Notes: a model not told the origin generated them from the letters alone. A stretch of 64,000 bases of DNA from Polaromonas sp. (GCF_012927485.1 NZ_JABBPC010000034.1:1-64000); one strand, 5' to 3'. Counted from the first letter of the stretch, positions 47,627 through 57,450 are shown. Numbers and translations: made by a program.

Positions 47627-49093
47627 TTAAAGGGCGGGCTTTGTCACGGCGTTGGCGTCCAAGGTCACGGCGGTTTGTGCCAAAGCTCTGCCGTTCATGA
47701 CGGCACCGGTTTGCAACGCAATCAGCGTTTTGCTCAAGATGGTTCCCTTGAAGTCAGCGGTGGTTCCCAGCGTTGCCTGACCGGCGACTTGCCAGAAAAT
47801 GTTCTTGGCCTGTGCGCCGCCGCTCAGGGTCACCATGACACCATTGCCGACGGTGAGATCTTGTGCGATCTGAAAAATCCAGACATCATTTGCGCCACCT
47901 GAGAGAGTGATATTCGAGGCCATCAAAACGCCGGTGCCCCATTTGTAAAGGCCAGGGACGAGGGTCATCCCGCTAATATTCCCGGCCCCCAATTCTGTGG
48001 CGTCAGGCAGCGATCTGCCGGCAGCATCGGTGTAAGCAGTTTCCATGTTGCTCACAGCCGTGGTCAGGTTAGACGGCGTAGGTGGCGTCAGGTCTGCCGC
48101 GTAGAGTCTTCCAGTTACAAGACTCGATGTCGACCACTGATTGGACGGATCCCGGGTCAAGGAAAAACCAGTAAGAAAGGTCTCCGCAGCGGGGCTCAGC
48201 CCAATATTTCCAGTAACTGCTGTGGTACCGGTGGTTGAAACGCCGGATTTGGCCAGGATCACAAAGTCGCCAGCAGTTCCGAGAACGACGGGCGCAGGAC
48301 CTTTCGCCAATGCGAGTGAGGCGTCTGCCGTTGTGAAGGACCATTGGACATTGGCGGGCAATCCTTTGGCGGGAATTGCAAGATTTGTAGCCCCCGTGGT
48401 AATCGTGGCTTTATAGGTCGTGCTCAGTGCCAAGTTTCCTGTGGGGGTAAATATGGCGGTCGTGCCCACGTAAGTCACCACACCGGCAACAGGTGTCGCG
48501 CTGGGACCAGTGGTCACGCTAAATGTTGCCGAGGTGATCGTTGAGGGGTCCATCGCTTCATCGAAGATAGCGGAGATTTTTCGGTTGATCGGTACCCCCG
48601 TGGCGGCATCAACCGGACTTGTAGAGGTGACGCTTGGTACGGTGGTGTCCAACGTCGCGCCGGTGGTAAACGTCCATACAAACGCACTTGCCAAAGCACG
48701 CCCGTTTCCATCCTTGACACCGGTAGTGATCGTGGCAGTTAATTTGGTGTTAATCGGAAGAGCGCTGACTGGCGCGAAGATCGCCGTGTTGTTTGCAGCA
48801 TTCAGGGTCACAGTTCCGGAAATCACAACCCCTCCCGGTGCGGTGACTGTAAAACTGTCTGTAGTGATCGTTGCCGGGTCTATCGCGTTGCTGAAGGTCG
48901 CTGTGAGCTTTCTATTCACCGGCACATTCGTGGCGGTATTAGCCGGCGTTGTTGTGGTGACTGTGGGTCCGACTCCTGTAGCGAGCAAGGCTGCGTTGTT
49001 GTCCGATCCACCCCCGCAACCCGCCACAAAAGCGGTCAGCACCAGGGGAATTAAGTACACGAGGCGCTTGCAATAACTTTTGAATCTGTTCAT
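47627..49093 (-). CDS. Ice-binding-like lipoprotein (DUF3494) with two Ig-like domains
   Basis: 488 residues. A lipoprotein signal ends FVAGCGGG (about residue 26). Two bacterial Ig-like (Big_5/SbsA) repeats of about 100 residues (50-250) share TTTPANTATNVPVNRKLTATF and TSTSPVDAATGVPINRKISA. A DUF3494 domain (about 260-485) has ILAKSGVSTTGTTAVTGNIG, GLYKWGTG and FKGTILSKTLIALQTGA. DUF3494 proteins bind ice or act as adhesins; cold-adapted bacteria often carry them. It is probably surface-anchored through the lipid. Confidence 0.88.
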   Translation of the reverse strand: MNRFKSYCKRLVYLIPLVLTAFVAGCGGGSDNNAALLATGVGPTVTTTTPANTATNVPVNRKLTATFSNAIDPATITTDSFTVTAPGGVVISGTVTLNAANNTAIFAPVSALPINTKLTATITTGVKDGNGRALASAFVWTFTTGATLDTTVPSVTSTSPVDAATGVPINRKISAIFDEAMDPSTITSATFSVTTGPSATPVAGVVTYVGTTAIFTPTGNLALSTTYKATITTGATNLAIPAKGLPANVQWSFTTADASLALAKGPAPVVLGTAGDFVILAKSGVSTTGTTAVTGNIGLSPAAETFLTGFSLTRDPSNQWSTSSLVTGRLYAADLTPPTPSNLTTAVSNMETAYTDAAGRSLPDATELGAGNISGMTLVPGLYKWGTGVLMASNITLSGGANDVWIFQIAQDLTVGNGVMVTLSGGAQAKNIFWQVAGQATLGTTADFKGTILSKTLIALQTGAVMNGRALAQTAVTLDANAVTKPAL

Positions 49094-49475
49094 TTGGTGT
49101 TCTTCCTATTCTTGGTGGTGACGGTGGAATTGATTCGCAATGGCGGCCCTAAAAACAAGCCTCAGATGAGGGTGGCGTCCAATTCCCGGCGATGAGCCAT
49201 ACAACGCTCATTTGCTTAGGGCGCGCCCAGAGAGGCTTTTCATCTGTGCGACGCAGAACACATTGCCTAATTACAACACTATGTGTTCGCACGCCTTGGT
49301 CCCAATTTGTTGATGCGCTTTTATTTCAAAAAATGGCATGGGTACATGTAGCCTCCGTGGCCGATCCCTTCAGCGGCATTATTGTGGCGTTGCTTGGAGT
49401 TATGCAACCGAGCGGTCGTCTACGAGGCCGATCCTAACTACAAAGTTTGGTAGCCCGCATGGATTTCAGAACTGC
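49094..49475. other. Intergenic region
   Basis: No gene seen between the ice-binding protein and the FNR-like site; presumably the promoter of the leftward ice-binding gene lies at its left end. Confidence 0.4.
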
Positions 49476-49489
49476 TTGACATAGATCAA
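49476..49489 (+). promoter_or_regulatory. FNR/ANR-type box upstream of the universal stress gene
   Basis: TTGACATAGATCAA matches TTGAY-N4-ATCAA, the FNR/ANR/CRP-Fnr consensus, with a single departure from the ideal palindrome. It lies about 185 bases before the UspA ATG. Oxygen-limitation control of UspA proteins by FNR homologues is well known in Proteobacteria. Confidence 0.55.
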
Positions 49490-49661
49490 CTGGCTGAAGA
49501 GATTTTGTCCCTGCCGACGTTCGTAGTCGGTTGGCGATCCCAAGGGGGGGGCCAAAGAACTTGACAGATTGACCCTTTCGGTGGTCTCCTTCCCGAAATA
49601 GGCAATTATTTACGGGCGGCTACGAAGGTGTGCAGTCCCGTGGTTTTAAAAGGGGAACACC

Positions 49662-50084
49662 ATGAAAATTCTTCTCGCCGTGGACGGCAGCAGTTACACC
49701 AAGAAAATGCTGGCTTACTTGATGACGCATGACGAATTGTTCGGCGGCCACAATGACTTCACCGTGTTGACGGTCCAGCCGGGCTTGCCGCCGCGGGCTC
49801 GCGTGGCCGTGGGCAAGGAAATTGTAGACAGCTACTACTTGGAAGAAGCCGAAAAGGTTCTGGCCCCGGTGTCTAAATTTCTGGTGCATCACCACATCAA
49901 TGCCAAGAGCACCTGGAAAGTCGGACCGGCTGGCGAAACCATTGCGAAGCTGGCCGACGCAGGCAAGTTTGACCTGCTCGTCATGGGCTCGCACGGGCAT
50001 GGCGCACTGGGCAACCTCGTGATGGGTTCTGTCGCTACCCAAGTGTTGGCGCGTAGCAAGGTGCCGGTGTTGCTGGTCCGCTGA
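49662..50084 (+). CDS. Universal stress protein, UspA family
   Basis: 140 residues, single Usp domain. It begins MKILLAVDGSSYTKKMLAYL and has the ATP-binding loop GSHGHGALGNLVMGSVATQVL near the C-terminus (G-2x-G-9x-GS/T pattern). Likely cytoplasmic and ATP-binding. AAAAGGGGAAC lies just before the ATG. Possibly induced under low oxygen, given the FNR-like site upstream. Confidence 0.93.
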   Translation: MKILLAVDGSSYTKKMLAYLMTHDELFGGHNDFTVLTVQPGLPPRARVAVGKEIVDSYYLEEAEKVLAPVSKFLVHHHINAKSTWKVGPAGETIAKLADAGKFDLLVMGSHGHGALGNLVMGSVATQVLARSKVPVLLVR

Positions 50085-50136
50085 AACTCTGTAATTGCTA
50101 CAAAGTTAGTCGCCAAGCAGGCAATTAGCGGAAATG

Positions 50137-50790
50137 CTAGCGGCTCTTTATGCCATCAAAACAGGTGCTTAGCACCAGTTCGACAATTTGCTCGTCGCTG
50201 TGCTGGCCTCCCATCCTCAGGAATTCCAGCACCGGATCGCAGGCGCGGGCATATAAGGTGTAAAGCACCGCAATGGCTGGCAATTGTCGGTTAAGTACGC
50301 CCTGTGCTTGGGCCTCTTCAATCCAGCCCCCAATCTGGTCGCTGACCTCCATCAGCCCGTCGATATACGCCTTGTTGCGCATCAAGGCGGCGCGCAGCAC
50401 AGAGTTTTGGCTGGGCAGGGAGGGCATCTCGCCAACCAGCTGGATGTGCATCATCCAGCGAACAACGGCTTTGAGCTGATCAACTGCGCTGCCATCCGCC
50501 GGCAGGCTGGCGAGAAACGTGCGGGCGCGACCAAGCATCCGCACCATGGCCGCCGCAGCCAGGTCTTCCTTACTTGGAAAGTGTTTGTACAGACTGGCCT
50601 TGGCAATACCCACCTCGGCCGCCACCTGATCCACCGTCATCAGGTCAAAGCCTTTTTCGGCCAACAGGCGATTGGCCGCCTGGACAATGGCATCCTCCCT
50701 CGCCTGAAGCATTTGCACCTTGAAGGAAACCTTGGCCGGACCGGCCTTGAGGGCGCTAATTTTTGCGGAGGGAGGCTTTGGGTTGCTCAC
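50137..50790 (-). CDS. TetR-family transcriptional regulator
   Basis: 217 residues from GTG 50790 (reading VSNPKPPSAK). The frame stays open upstream to 51006 but that stretch lacks protein character, so the shorter form is preferred; ATG 50706 is another option. The N-terminal helix-turn-helix is DAIVQAANRLLAEKGFDLMT and IAKASLYKHFPSKEDLA. The C-terminal domain (about 95-215) resembles TetR_C. Its target may be the divergent gene at 51019. Ligand unknown. Confidence 0.88.
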   Translation of the reverse strand: MSNPKPPSAKISALKAGPAKVSFKVQMLQAREDAIVQAANRLLAEKGFDLMTVDQVAAEVGIAKASLYKHFPSKEDLAAAAMVRMLGRARTFLASLPADGSAVDQLKAVVRWMMHIQLVGEMPSLPSQNSVLRAALMRNKAYIDGLMEVSDQIGGWIEEAQAQGVLNRQLPAIAVLYTLYARACDPVLEFLRMGGQHSDEQIVELVLSTCFDGIKSR

Positions 50791-51018
50791 GGTGAAACCG
50801 CTGTTAAAAACATTGACATATTCTAGACATCGCCCGATGTGTTTGCTCAAAACGCGACCAAGTCCTATTTTTTCAGACTGTATTGGCCAGACCATTACCA
50901 TACAGTCGTAACACTTTCTCCCAATTATTGATTTGCACACCAGCCGAGCTTGCATGTATCTTGCATGAGTGAGTTCCTGCAGCATTTCCTGCACCAGACT
51001 TTGCATTAGGAGAGCCTC

Positions 51019-51570
51019 ATGAAAAGCAATGTGTCATATCTTGGCGCTTGGTTTTTGGTGGCTGGTCTCGCGGTAGCGCTCGTGTTTGTGGCGCCCAACG
51101 AGTCCAGCGTGATGGGCCGCTTGCCCATCTTCGTGGCGCAAACCCTACTGCATCAGCCCATTGCCGTATCCGGGGAACTCCCTGCTGATCGCACCCTTGC
51201 TTTAATCACTTTTCGGCGCGGGCAGCACGCCCAGGCCGAAAGCTGGATCCGCGGACTTAATCTAAGGAACGATCCCTCCATTGCGTGGATGCGAATGCCT
51301 GTTCTCAATGATCCGGGCACGCCGACAGGGCGTAGTGCGGTCGAAAACAGATTGCTGCGGCACTATCCCGCTGACGCGGAGCGCGCCAAACTGGTGCCTG
51401 TGTTCACAGATCCCTCCAGCTTCGTGCGGTCGGCTGGCCTGAGTGGCACCAGCCAAAGCTATGCGGTAGTGATTAATCGCCAGGGGGAGGTGCTGGCTCG
51501 AGTCGAGGGGGCGTTTGATGCGGACAAAGCCCAGACACTGCGCGAGACCCTTCAGACGCACGGTTTCTGA
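51019..51570 (+). CDS. Membrane-anchored protein of unknown function
   Basis: 183 residues with an N-terminal membrane segment (about 8-25, GAWFLVAGLAVALVFVA). The soluble part has alternating beta/alpha segments (LALITFRRGQHAQAESWIRG, KLVPVFTD, SYAVVINRQGEVLARVEGAF) reminiscent of a thioredoxin-like fold without a CxxC. I do not recognise a family. GGAGAG lies at good distance before the ATG. It sits between TetR and the large kinase, ending four bases before the kinase stop on the other strand. Confidence 0.7.
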   Translation: MKSNVSYLGAWFLVAGLAVALVFVAPNESSVMGRLPIFVAQTLLHQPIAVSGELPADRTLALITFRRGQHAQAESWIRGLNLRNDPSIAWMRMPVLNDPGTPTGRSAVENRLLRHYPADAERAKLVPVFTDPSSFVRSAGLSGTSQSYAVVINRQGEVLARVEGAFDADKAQTLRETLQTHGF

Positions 51571-51573
51571 CCG

Positions 51574-54500
51574 TCAGGCGTCTTGCGGCATCGCTGTGCC
51601 CAGCGTGAAGTAAAACGTAGCCCCGCGTCCGACGGAAGATTCGCCCCAGACTCGACCGCCGTGGCGCACGATAATCTGGTGCACCGTCGCCAGGCCGATT
51701 CCGGTTCCAGCGAATTCAGACTGCGAATGCAGCCGTTGGAAGGCACCGAACAGCTTTTTGGCATAGGCCATGTCAAACCCAGCTCCGTTGTCCCGTATGA
51801 AATAAATCGTTTCGCCAGCGCGGTTGCTTTCGTGGCCAAACGTAATCTCGGTTCGGGCTTCCCCAGCACTGAATTTCCAGGCATTGGACAGCAGGTTGTC
51901 GAGCACTTGTTGAAGTAGCCGCGAATCACCCTGAGCGGTCAACCCTGCTTCGACATGCCACTGCGTCGGCCTGCCGGGTTGGCGCTCCTGGGCGTTGGCC
52001 AGCCAACGCTCGGCCAGTGCGCTAAGGTCTACCGGCTCCCAGCGCAGACTGGAGCGCGAGACTTGTGCCAGCGAAAGCAAGGCGTCGATCAACTCCCCCA
52101 TCTGCGAAGCGCCTGCACGGATGCGCGAGAGGTAGTGCTGGCAGCGGTCGGTCAGCGGGTCGTTGGACGTTTTAGCCATCGACTTTTCGAGCAGGTCGCT
52201 AAATCCGTCAATGACACTCAACGGACTGCGCAAGTCATGAGAAACCGAATAGGAAAAAGCCTCCAGTTGCTGGTTCGCAAACTTCAACTGCACGGTGCGT
52301 TGCTGCACTCGCTCCTCGAGGCTGGCATTCAGAAGCAGGATTTCCTCGCGCGCCCGTTTGCGCTCGCGGATGTCGGTATTGATGCCCAATACGCCGTTGG
52401 CCAGGCCCTGGTCATCGCGCACCACGGTCCAGCGCGCTTCAATGCTGACGGGAGAGCCGTCGCGGGCCACCTGCTCCAGCTCGCCGGTCCAGTCCCCGTC
52501 ATTGGCCAGGGTTTGGTCCATGGCGGCGATGAGCAGTTGCGGATTCAAGTACATCAACTCGGCCATGGTCCTGCCCTGGACCTCTTCGGCGGTCCAGCCA
52601 TACAGGCGCTCAGCACCTTTGTTCCAGAAGCGCAGGGTGCTGTCGAGGTTGCGCACGAAGATAGCGTCTTGTGCCCGGTCAAGTAGCGAGGCCTGTTCGC
52701 GCAACTGTGCCGCCGCTTGGCGCGCCGCCGCCTCGCTCCGTTGCCGCTCCAGCCGGGCGCGCAGGTTGCCGATTCCAAAAGCCAGATTGTCAGCCAGCTC
52801 CTGCAACAGCTTGACTTCATCGCTGGTGAAATGCTCCACCACCGCAGAATACAGGCACAACACGCCAAAACTGCGCTGCCCGTCGCGCAGTGGCAAACTA
52901 ATGGAGCTGAGATAACCCCGCTCCAAAGCTGCGTCGCGCCAGTAAAAATTGTCGGACCGGCTAATGTCGCTTCGGTACTCGGGCTGTCCACTTCGGATGG
53001 AGCGGCCCGAGGGGCCTTGACCGATCACACTGCCGTCACGCCAGCTCAACGCAATTGAGGCGAGATAGCCATCTTCCTTGCCGGCGTGGGCCATGGGCTG
53101 GATGCTCTGCGCCGCATCGTCCAGTGCGTATCCTACCCACGCCATGCGGTAGCTGCCTACGTCAACGGCCACGCGGCAAACCTCGGCCAGCAAGCCGGCT
53201 TCGTCGTCTATGCGGTTAATAGCAATGCTGGAACGGCTCAGCATCTGCAGCGCCCGGTTGGTGCTGGCCAGCGCCAGCTCGGCCAGCTTGGAATCAGTGA
53301 TGTCGCGCGCCGTGCCGACCACGCGCTCCGGTTTACCGTCGCTATTGAACACCGGGTAGGCGTGGTCACGGATCCAGCGCAGCCGGCCGTCAAGAGCGAG
53401 GATGCGGTACTCGACAGCGGATATTTTCCCGGCGGTATTACGCTCGCTAGCTCGCTTCAGTAGTGGCCGGTCCTCGGGGACCACCGCGTCGATATAAGAC
53501 TTGGGGTTGGTGTACAGGCTCTCGCAACTGCGTCCACAAATCTTTTGATAGCCTGGACTGACATAAAGTATTTGGCCGGTGACGACGTCGACGTTGTAAA
53601 AAACGTCTTCAATATTTTCTGCAAGCTCGCGAAAGCGCGCCTCGCTGCTAGTAAGAACCGCCTCAGCGTGCGTACGTTCCAGCGCAAGTCTAGCCAATCG
53701 GGTTGCTGCAGTGATCAACTCCATATCTTTCACGTCAGGCTTGCAAGGAGTGCGCCGGTAAATCGCGAAGGTGGCCAGTACCTTCCCGCATGTGGATATC
53801 ACCGGAGCAGACCAAAAGGCCTGCAGCTTATGAGCCAGCAGCAGATCCCGGTAATTCAGCATCAGCGGATCTTGCCCGGCATCTTCGATCACGAGCTGCT
53901 CTTTAAGAAACGCAGCGCTATAGGCCCCCACGCCGGCATTAATCTGAAAGCCGTCGATGGCGTTGGTAAAGCTTTCCGGCAAGCTGGGTGCTGCGCCATG
54001 GCGCAATTGTTGACCCTCCACAACCAGGATCGAACACAGGCTGCCTGGCGAACTCTTTTCTACCAACCGGGCAACGGCATCAAGCGATTTGTGCAGCGGC
54101 GAGCCAGCCGCGATTAGTGCCAGTACCTGCTCCTGCGCTTGGGCGAAACCTTCTGCCGCCTTGAGCTCTGTAATGTCATTGAATACCAACACGCCGCCGA
54201 CCTGCAGGTTGTTTACGTCGCGCAACGGACGTGTGCTTATCCTCAACACCCGGTTTTCGGCGCCTGGCCTGTTAAGCATGAGGTCCCAGTTGTCGATACT
54301 GGCACCCTGCAGCGTCTGCGTCAGTGGACCTGCATCCCGATCAAGCGTAGTTCCATCAAGTTTCAGCAGTCCATTTTTACGCCGCCAGCCATCGAACGAC
54401 AGGTCGGCTTCGGGCTTGGAAAAAAGCGTGCTGGCGCCCGCATTGAATAACAGAAAACTATCCTCGGCGTCCACCGCGATCACACCTTCACTCATGCTGT

Positions 54501-55635
54501 TGAGGATCAGGTCCAGCAAGGCGCGCTCCTTGTCCGTATAACGAAGGGCTGCGTCGAGTTCGGCCCGGCGCGCCTGAAGAGTCTCAGCCATGCGATTAAA
54601 AGCCAGGCCAATTTCATCGATCTCCCCGTAAGACCGGGGACCCAGTTTGACCCGTGCAGCCAGATTGCCGCGGGTCACCTCGCAGGCCTCCTTCAAGATC
54701 GCTTTCGCCGGGTTCACGATAAGTCGCTTGCCCATACACGACGCGCTGACCACTCCGAGCAAGGCCATGGCCAACAAAGCCAGCAGTTCGATACCTACCG
54801 TGTTGCGGTTTGCTGCAAGTGCCAACTCCTGAGGGACGCTGACAACCACAAACAGTCCATCATCCCCCCCGCCTGGAACGGGGGAAAAAGCGTAAATTCG
54901 TCGGATCGCCTCGGAGTCCGTGGCCTGGCGGACGCTCTGCTGTCGCAGCTTCACGGCCTGCTGCACTGCGACATCTGGGTAGGGTTTTCCAAGTTGTGAC
55001 GGCGCCAGCGGATAAGCGGCCAGTACCGTTCCATCGCGGTCCATCACGGCCAGACTCGTGCCCGGCAAAGTGGGGACATTTGTCAAGGGGGCGCCCAAAC
55101 CAGGGAGACTCACCACGGCATATGCCATGGCACCCAGTTCACCGGCTGTGGTGTACATCGGCATTGCAAAACCGAGGCCGGGTAGTCCACTGCTTTGGCC
55201 GATCGCGTAATGCCCGACCGCGAAATGCTGCCCGGCCCGCACCTGGTTTATAGAAGCCTGGTGGAGGACCAAGTTATCGTGAGCACTTTCGGGGGCATTG
55301 CAAATCAGTTTCCCGTCGAGCCCAGCCACCCCCAGACTGATGATTTCAGGGTGCCCTGCGAGCAGTTTTTTCAGAAGCAGAGCACATTCGCCTGGAGCCG
55401 GGTTCGTGATGTAAGGGCCGCTGACGATGCCGTCGAGGAGTTCATCAACGATTTCAACCAAGCGCTGTTGGTGGGCGGCAACCAGCAAAACCTGCGACTG
55501 GAGATTCGACTCCACCAGCTGCAGGGCCGCTTTTCGACTTTGGGCTGCCGAATAGGCGAACAAGCCAAAAACGGGCAGCAGCGCAAGCAGTACCAATAGG
55601 ACCAGACGGGAACGAAGCCCTAACCAACTCTGCAT
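51574..55635 (-). CDS. Large multi-sensor histidine kinase (dCache-HAMP-PAS-GAF-PAS-GAF-PAS)
   Basis: 1353 residues. A membrane segment at about 10-30 and another at about 280-300 enclose a periplasmic Cache-type sensor; HAMP follows (about 305-360). By motif I read PAS (about 370-490, AVDAEDSFLLFNAGAS), GAF (about 500-655), PAS (about 665-785), GAF (about 790-960), PAS/PAC (about 975-1100), then HisKA with histidine in FSYSVSHDLRSPLSVIDG and HATPase_c with NLLSNAWKFS, RDNGAGFDM and GTGIGLATVHQI. No receiver domain and no response-regulator gene nearby, so it is an orphan kinase. Ligands unknown. Confidence 0.9.
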   Translation of the reverse strand: MQSWLGLRSRLVLLVLLALLPVFGLFAYSAAQSRKAALQLVESNLQSQVLLVAAHQQRLVEIVDELLDGIVSGPYITNPAPGECALLLKKLLAGHPEIISLGVAGLDGKLICNAPESAHDNLVLHQASINQVRAGQHFAVGHYAIGQSSGLPGLGFAMPMYTTAGELGAMAYAVVSLPGLGAPLTNVPTLPGTSLAVMDRDGTVLAAYPLAPSQLGKPYPDVAVQQAVKLRQQSVRQATDSEAIRRIYAFSPVPGGGDDGLFVVVSVPQELALAANRNTVGIELLALLAMALLGVVSASCMGKRLIVNPAKAILKEACEVTRGNLAARVKLGPRSYGEIDEIGLAFNRMAETLQARRAELDAALRYTDKERALLDLILNSMSEGVIAVDAEDSFLLFNAGASTLFSKPEADLSFDGWRRKNGLLKLDGTTLDRDAGPLTQTLQGASIDNWDLMLNRPGAENRVLRISTRPLRDVNNLQVGGVLVFNDITELKAAEGFAQAQEQVLALIAAGSPLHKSLDAVARLVEKSSPGSLCSILVVEGQQLRHGAAPSLPESFTNAIDGFQINAGVGAYSAAFLKEQLVIEDAGQDPLMLNYRDLLLAHKLQAFWSAPVISTCGKVLATFAIYRRTPCKPDVKDMELITAATRLARLALERTHAEAVLTSSEARFRELAENIEDVFYNVDVVTGQILYVSPGYQKICGRSCESLYTNPKSYIDAVVPEDRPLLKRASERNTAGKISAVEYRILALDGRLRWIRDHAYPVFNSDGKPERVVGTARDITDSKLAELALASTNRALQMLSRSSIAINRIDDEAGLLAEVCRVAVDVGSYRMAWVGYALDDAAQSIQPMAHAGKEDGYLASIALSWRDGSVIGQGPSGRSIRSGQPEYRSDISRSDNFYWRDAALERGYLSSISLPLRDGQRSFGVLCLYSAVVEHFTSDEVKLLQELADNLAFGIGNLRARLERQRSEAAARQAAAQLREQASLLDRAQDAIFVRNLDSTLRFWNKGAERLYGWTAEEVQGRTMAELMYLNPQLLIAAMDQTLANDGDWTGELEQVARDGSPVSIEARWTVVRDDQGLANGVLGINTDIRERKRAREEILLLNASLEERVQQRTVQLKFANQQLEAFSYSVSHDLRSPLSVIDGFSDLLEKSMAKTSNDPLTDRCQHYLSRIRAGASQMGELIDALLSLAQVSRSSLRWEPVDLSALAERWLANAQERQPGRPTQWHVEAGLTAQGDSRLLQQVLDNLLSNAWKFSAGEARTEITFGHESNRAGETIYFIRDNGAGFDMAYAKKLFGAFQRLHSQSEFAGTGIGLATVHQIIVRHGGRVWGESSVGRGATFYFTLGTAMPQDA

Positions 55636-55772
55636 TTAATTACCTTTTTTCATCGCAATGCAATGCAATGCAGTGCTATTGGCGCAGCTGCCTTTTGGAG
55701 GGCGAAACCTGCATTCTTTCAATGGGTGAGTTTATGGCGCGAGCTGCCGCAAGTGCGTGGGCGAACAGAGGG

Positions 55773-56426
55773 TTATTGCTTGCGTTGTACAAACAGGTTT
55801 CGCTTGGCGTCTTCAGGGTAGGCAAAGGTGACTGCACCATTTTTCACCAGGCCCATCACCAGCATATTTTGAGTGGTGGTCTCCTTGTCCTGTTTGCTGA
55901 AAGGTTGATCGTAGGTGGCCACCACAAACGGCGCCTGAATAGCGTCTTTGGCCGAAGTCCGGAAGATGTAACTTTCAGGCGCGGGGTACTTGGTGGTAAG
56001 TGGCGAGCCGGTGGCACACGGAATGATCAGCGGCAGTTGGGCGGTCTGGTAAACCGCCAGCGACTTCGCGGCCACACCGGTATTGCAAAAACCAACGGTC
56101 GCGATCACTTTTTCAGCCACCAGTTCTTTTGACAGCTGGAGCCCCAGGTCTGGATTCGCCCGGTCGTCCTTGCGCACGATTTCCAGCTTGCGACCCAGAT
56201 AACCGCCGACGGCATTGATTTCGTCCACCGCTTGCTGGATGCCGTTGAGCATGGGGATGCCAAAGTCCGCCGAGGGGCCGGTGAAGGGACCAATGATGCC
56301 AATCTTCAGCGTGTTGCCCGTCGGCGCTGGAGAAGCTGGCTGTGCGCGTACGGACGGGGCGAGAAGGAGTGCGGCTGCGATAGTTGCGGCAGCGCTCAAA
56401 CGTGCAAACCGCATGGTTCTCAACAT
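55773..56426 (-). pseudogene. Branched-chain-amino-acid-type ABC substrate-binding protein with internal deletion
   Basis: 217 residues, where relatives have about 380-400. A signal peptide (cleaved after PSVRAQ) and the N-terminal lobe (IGIIGPFTGPSADFGIPMLN to YIFRTSAKDAIQAPFV) are normal. The next residues, VATYDQPFSKQDKE, belong to the extreme C-terminus of the family, which then runs correctly to FAYPEDAKRNLFVQRKQ. About 165-180 residues, most of the second lobe, are therefore missing in frame. The frame is intact but the protein should not bind ligand. No ABC permease or ATPase genes are adjacent. Confidence 0.75.
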
Positions 56427-56496
56427 AACTTAATCTCCTGTTGGGCTGCAGTATAGACAGGGGGGCGCTGCACCCGCCATGCCGGCAGTCGACACC

Positions 56497-57450
56497 TCAA
56501 ACTACAAGCGCCCGGGTCGCTGATTCCTTCAAGGCGGCGGTCAGTGCATCCAGAACTTCGGATTCCAAATTCCAGCAGTGCCAGTAAAGTTGGATCGGCA
56601 AGGTAAAGGTCGGCACCATATCAATGAGCAGCCCCTGATCAATCAACCCCTGCGCGAGCAGGCGTGGCACCACACTGGCGCCCCAACCAGCCAGTACGGC
56701 TCGTACTTGACCTTCTGACGAGGGGACAAACAGCTGATTAAGCGTGACCCGTTTGAGTTCAAAAGCTTTGCTCACAAACTCGCTTTGCATATCGTCTTTT
56801 CGGTTGAAGGCCACGAACGGTAGGTCTCGAAAATTGTGGGCCGTTAGCATCGGCGCCGACGGGTTGTGTCTGACGCTGACCGTACCGCCGGGCTTGCCCA
56901 GCCGTTCTTGCGCGAACTGCGGTGTGGCCACCGCCACGTATTCCATCGCACCCAGGGCCACCACCTTGCAACCGCGCAGGGCCTGCTTGAGGGTGGTGAC
57001 GCAGCCCAGCACCTGGCCTTCCCGCAGCCATTCGTGGGTGAAATCCTGGTCGTCGGTAATGATTTCCATTGGCAACCCCTGCTGCGCCAGTTCGGTCAGT
57101 GCGGGCAAAGCCCAGGTTGCAATGCTGTCGGCGTTGATCGCAATGGAGATGCGCTCTTCTTCGCGCGCACCCCTCAAGGAACTGGGCGCCAGCTCCTTGA
57201 GATCGCGCTCCAAGTCCGCCCGTAGCAAGCGCAGCATCTTGGTGTGCTTGAGCAGCAGATGACCTGCGGACGTCGGTTTGAGCGGTCGGCTGCGCACGAT
57301 CAGCACGGTCCCCACTTGGGCCTCCAGCGCCCGCAAGCGCTGCGAGACCGCCGATTGTGTGATCGACAGGCGCTGGGCCGCACGCTCAAATCCCCCTTCC
57401 TCCACAATGGCAGCGAGACACTCCAGCGCATCGGGATCAAACGTGCTCAT
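56497..57450 (-). CDS. argP: LysR-type regulator ArgP
   Basis: 317 residues. The winged helix is FDPDALECLAAIVEEGGFER, then ERAAQRLSITQSAVSQRLRA; the ArgP/IciA group is recognised by this N-terminus and by length. In other bacteria ArgP controls arginine and lysine export and synthesis genes and binds those amino acids. Here it is divergent from the D-amino acid dehydrogenase gene with about 105 bases between, so dadA may be its target; no argO exporter is adjacent. Confidence 0.85.
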   Translation of the reverse strand: MSTFDPDALECLAAIVEEGGFERAAQRLSITQSAVSQRLRALEAQVGTVLIVRSRPLKPTSAGHLLLKHTKMLRLLRADLERDLKELAPSSLRGAREEERISIAINADSIATWALPALTELAQQGLPMEIITDDQDFTHEWLREGQVLGCVTTLKQALRGCKVVALGAMEYVAVATPQFAQERLGKPGGTVSVRHNPSAPMLTAHNFRDLPFVAFNRKDDMQSEFVSKAFELKRVTLNQLFVPSSEGQVRAVLAGWGASVVPRLLAQGLIDQGLLIDMVPTFTLPIQLYWHCWNLESEVLDALTAALKESATRALVV

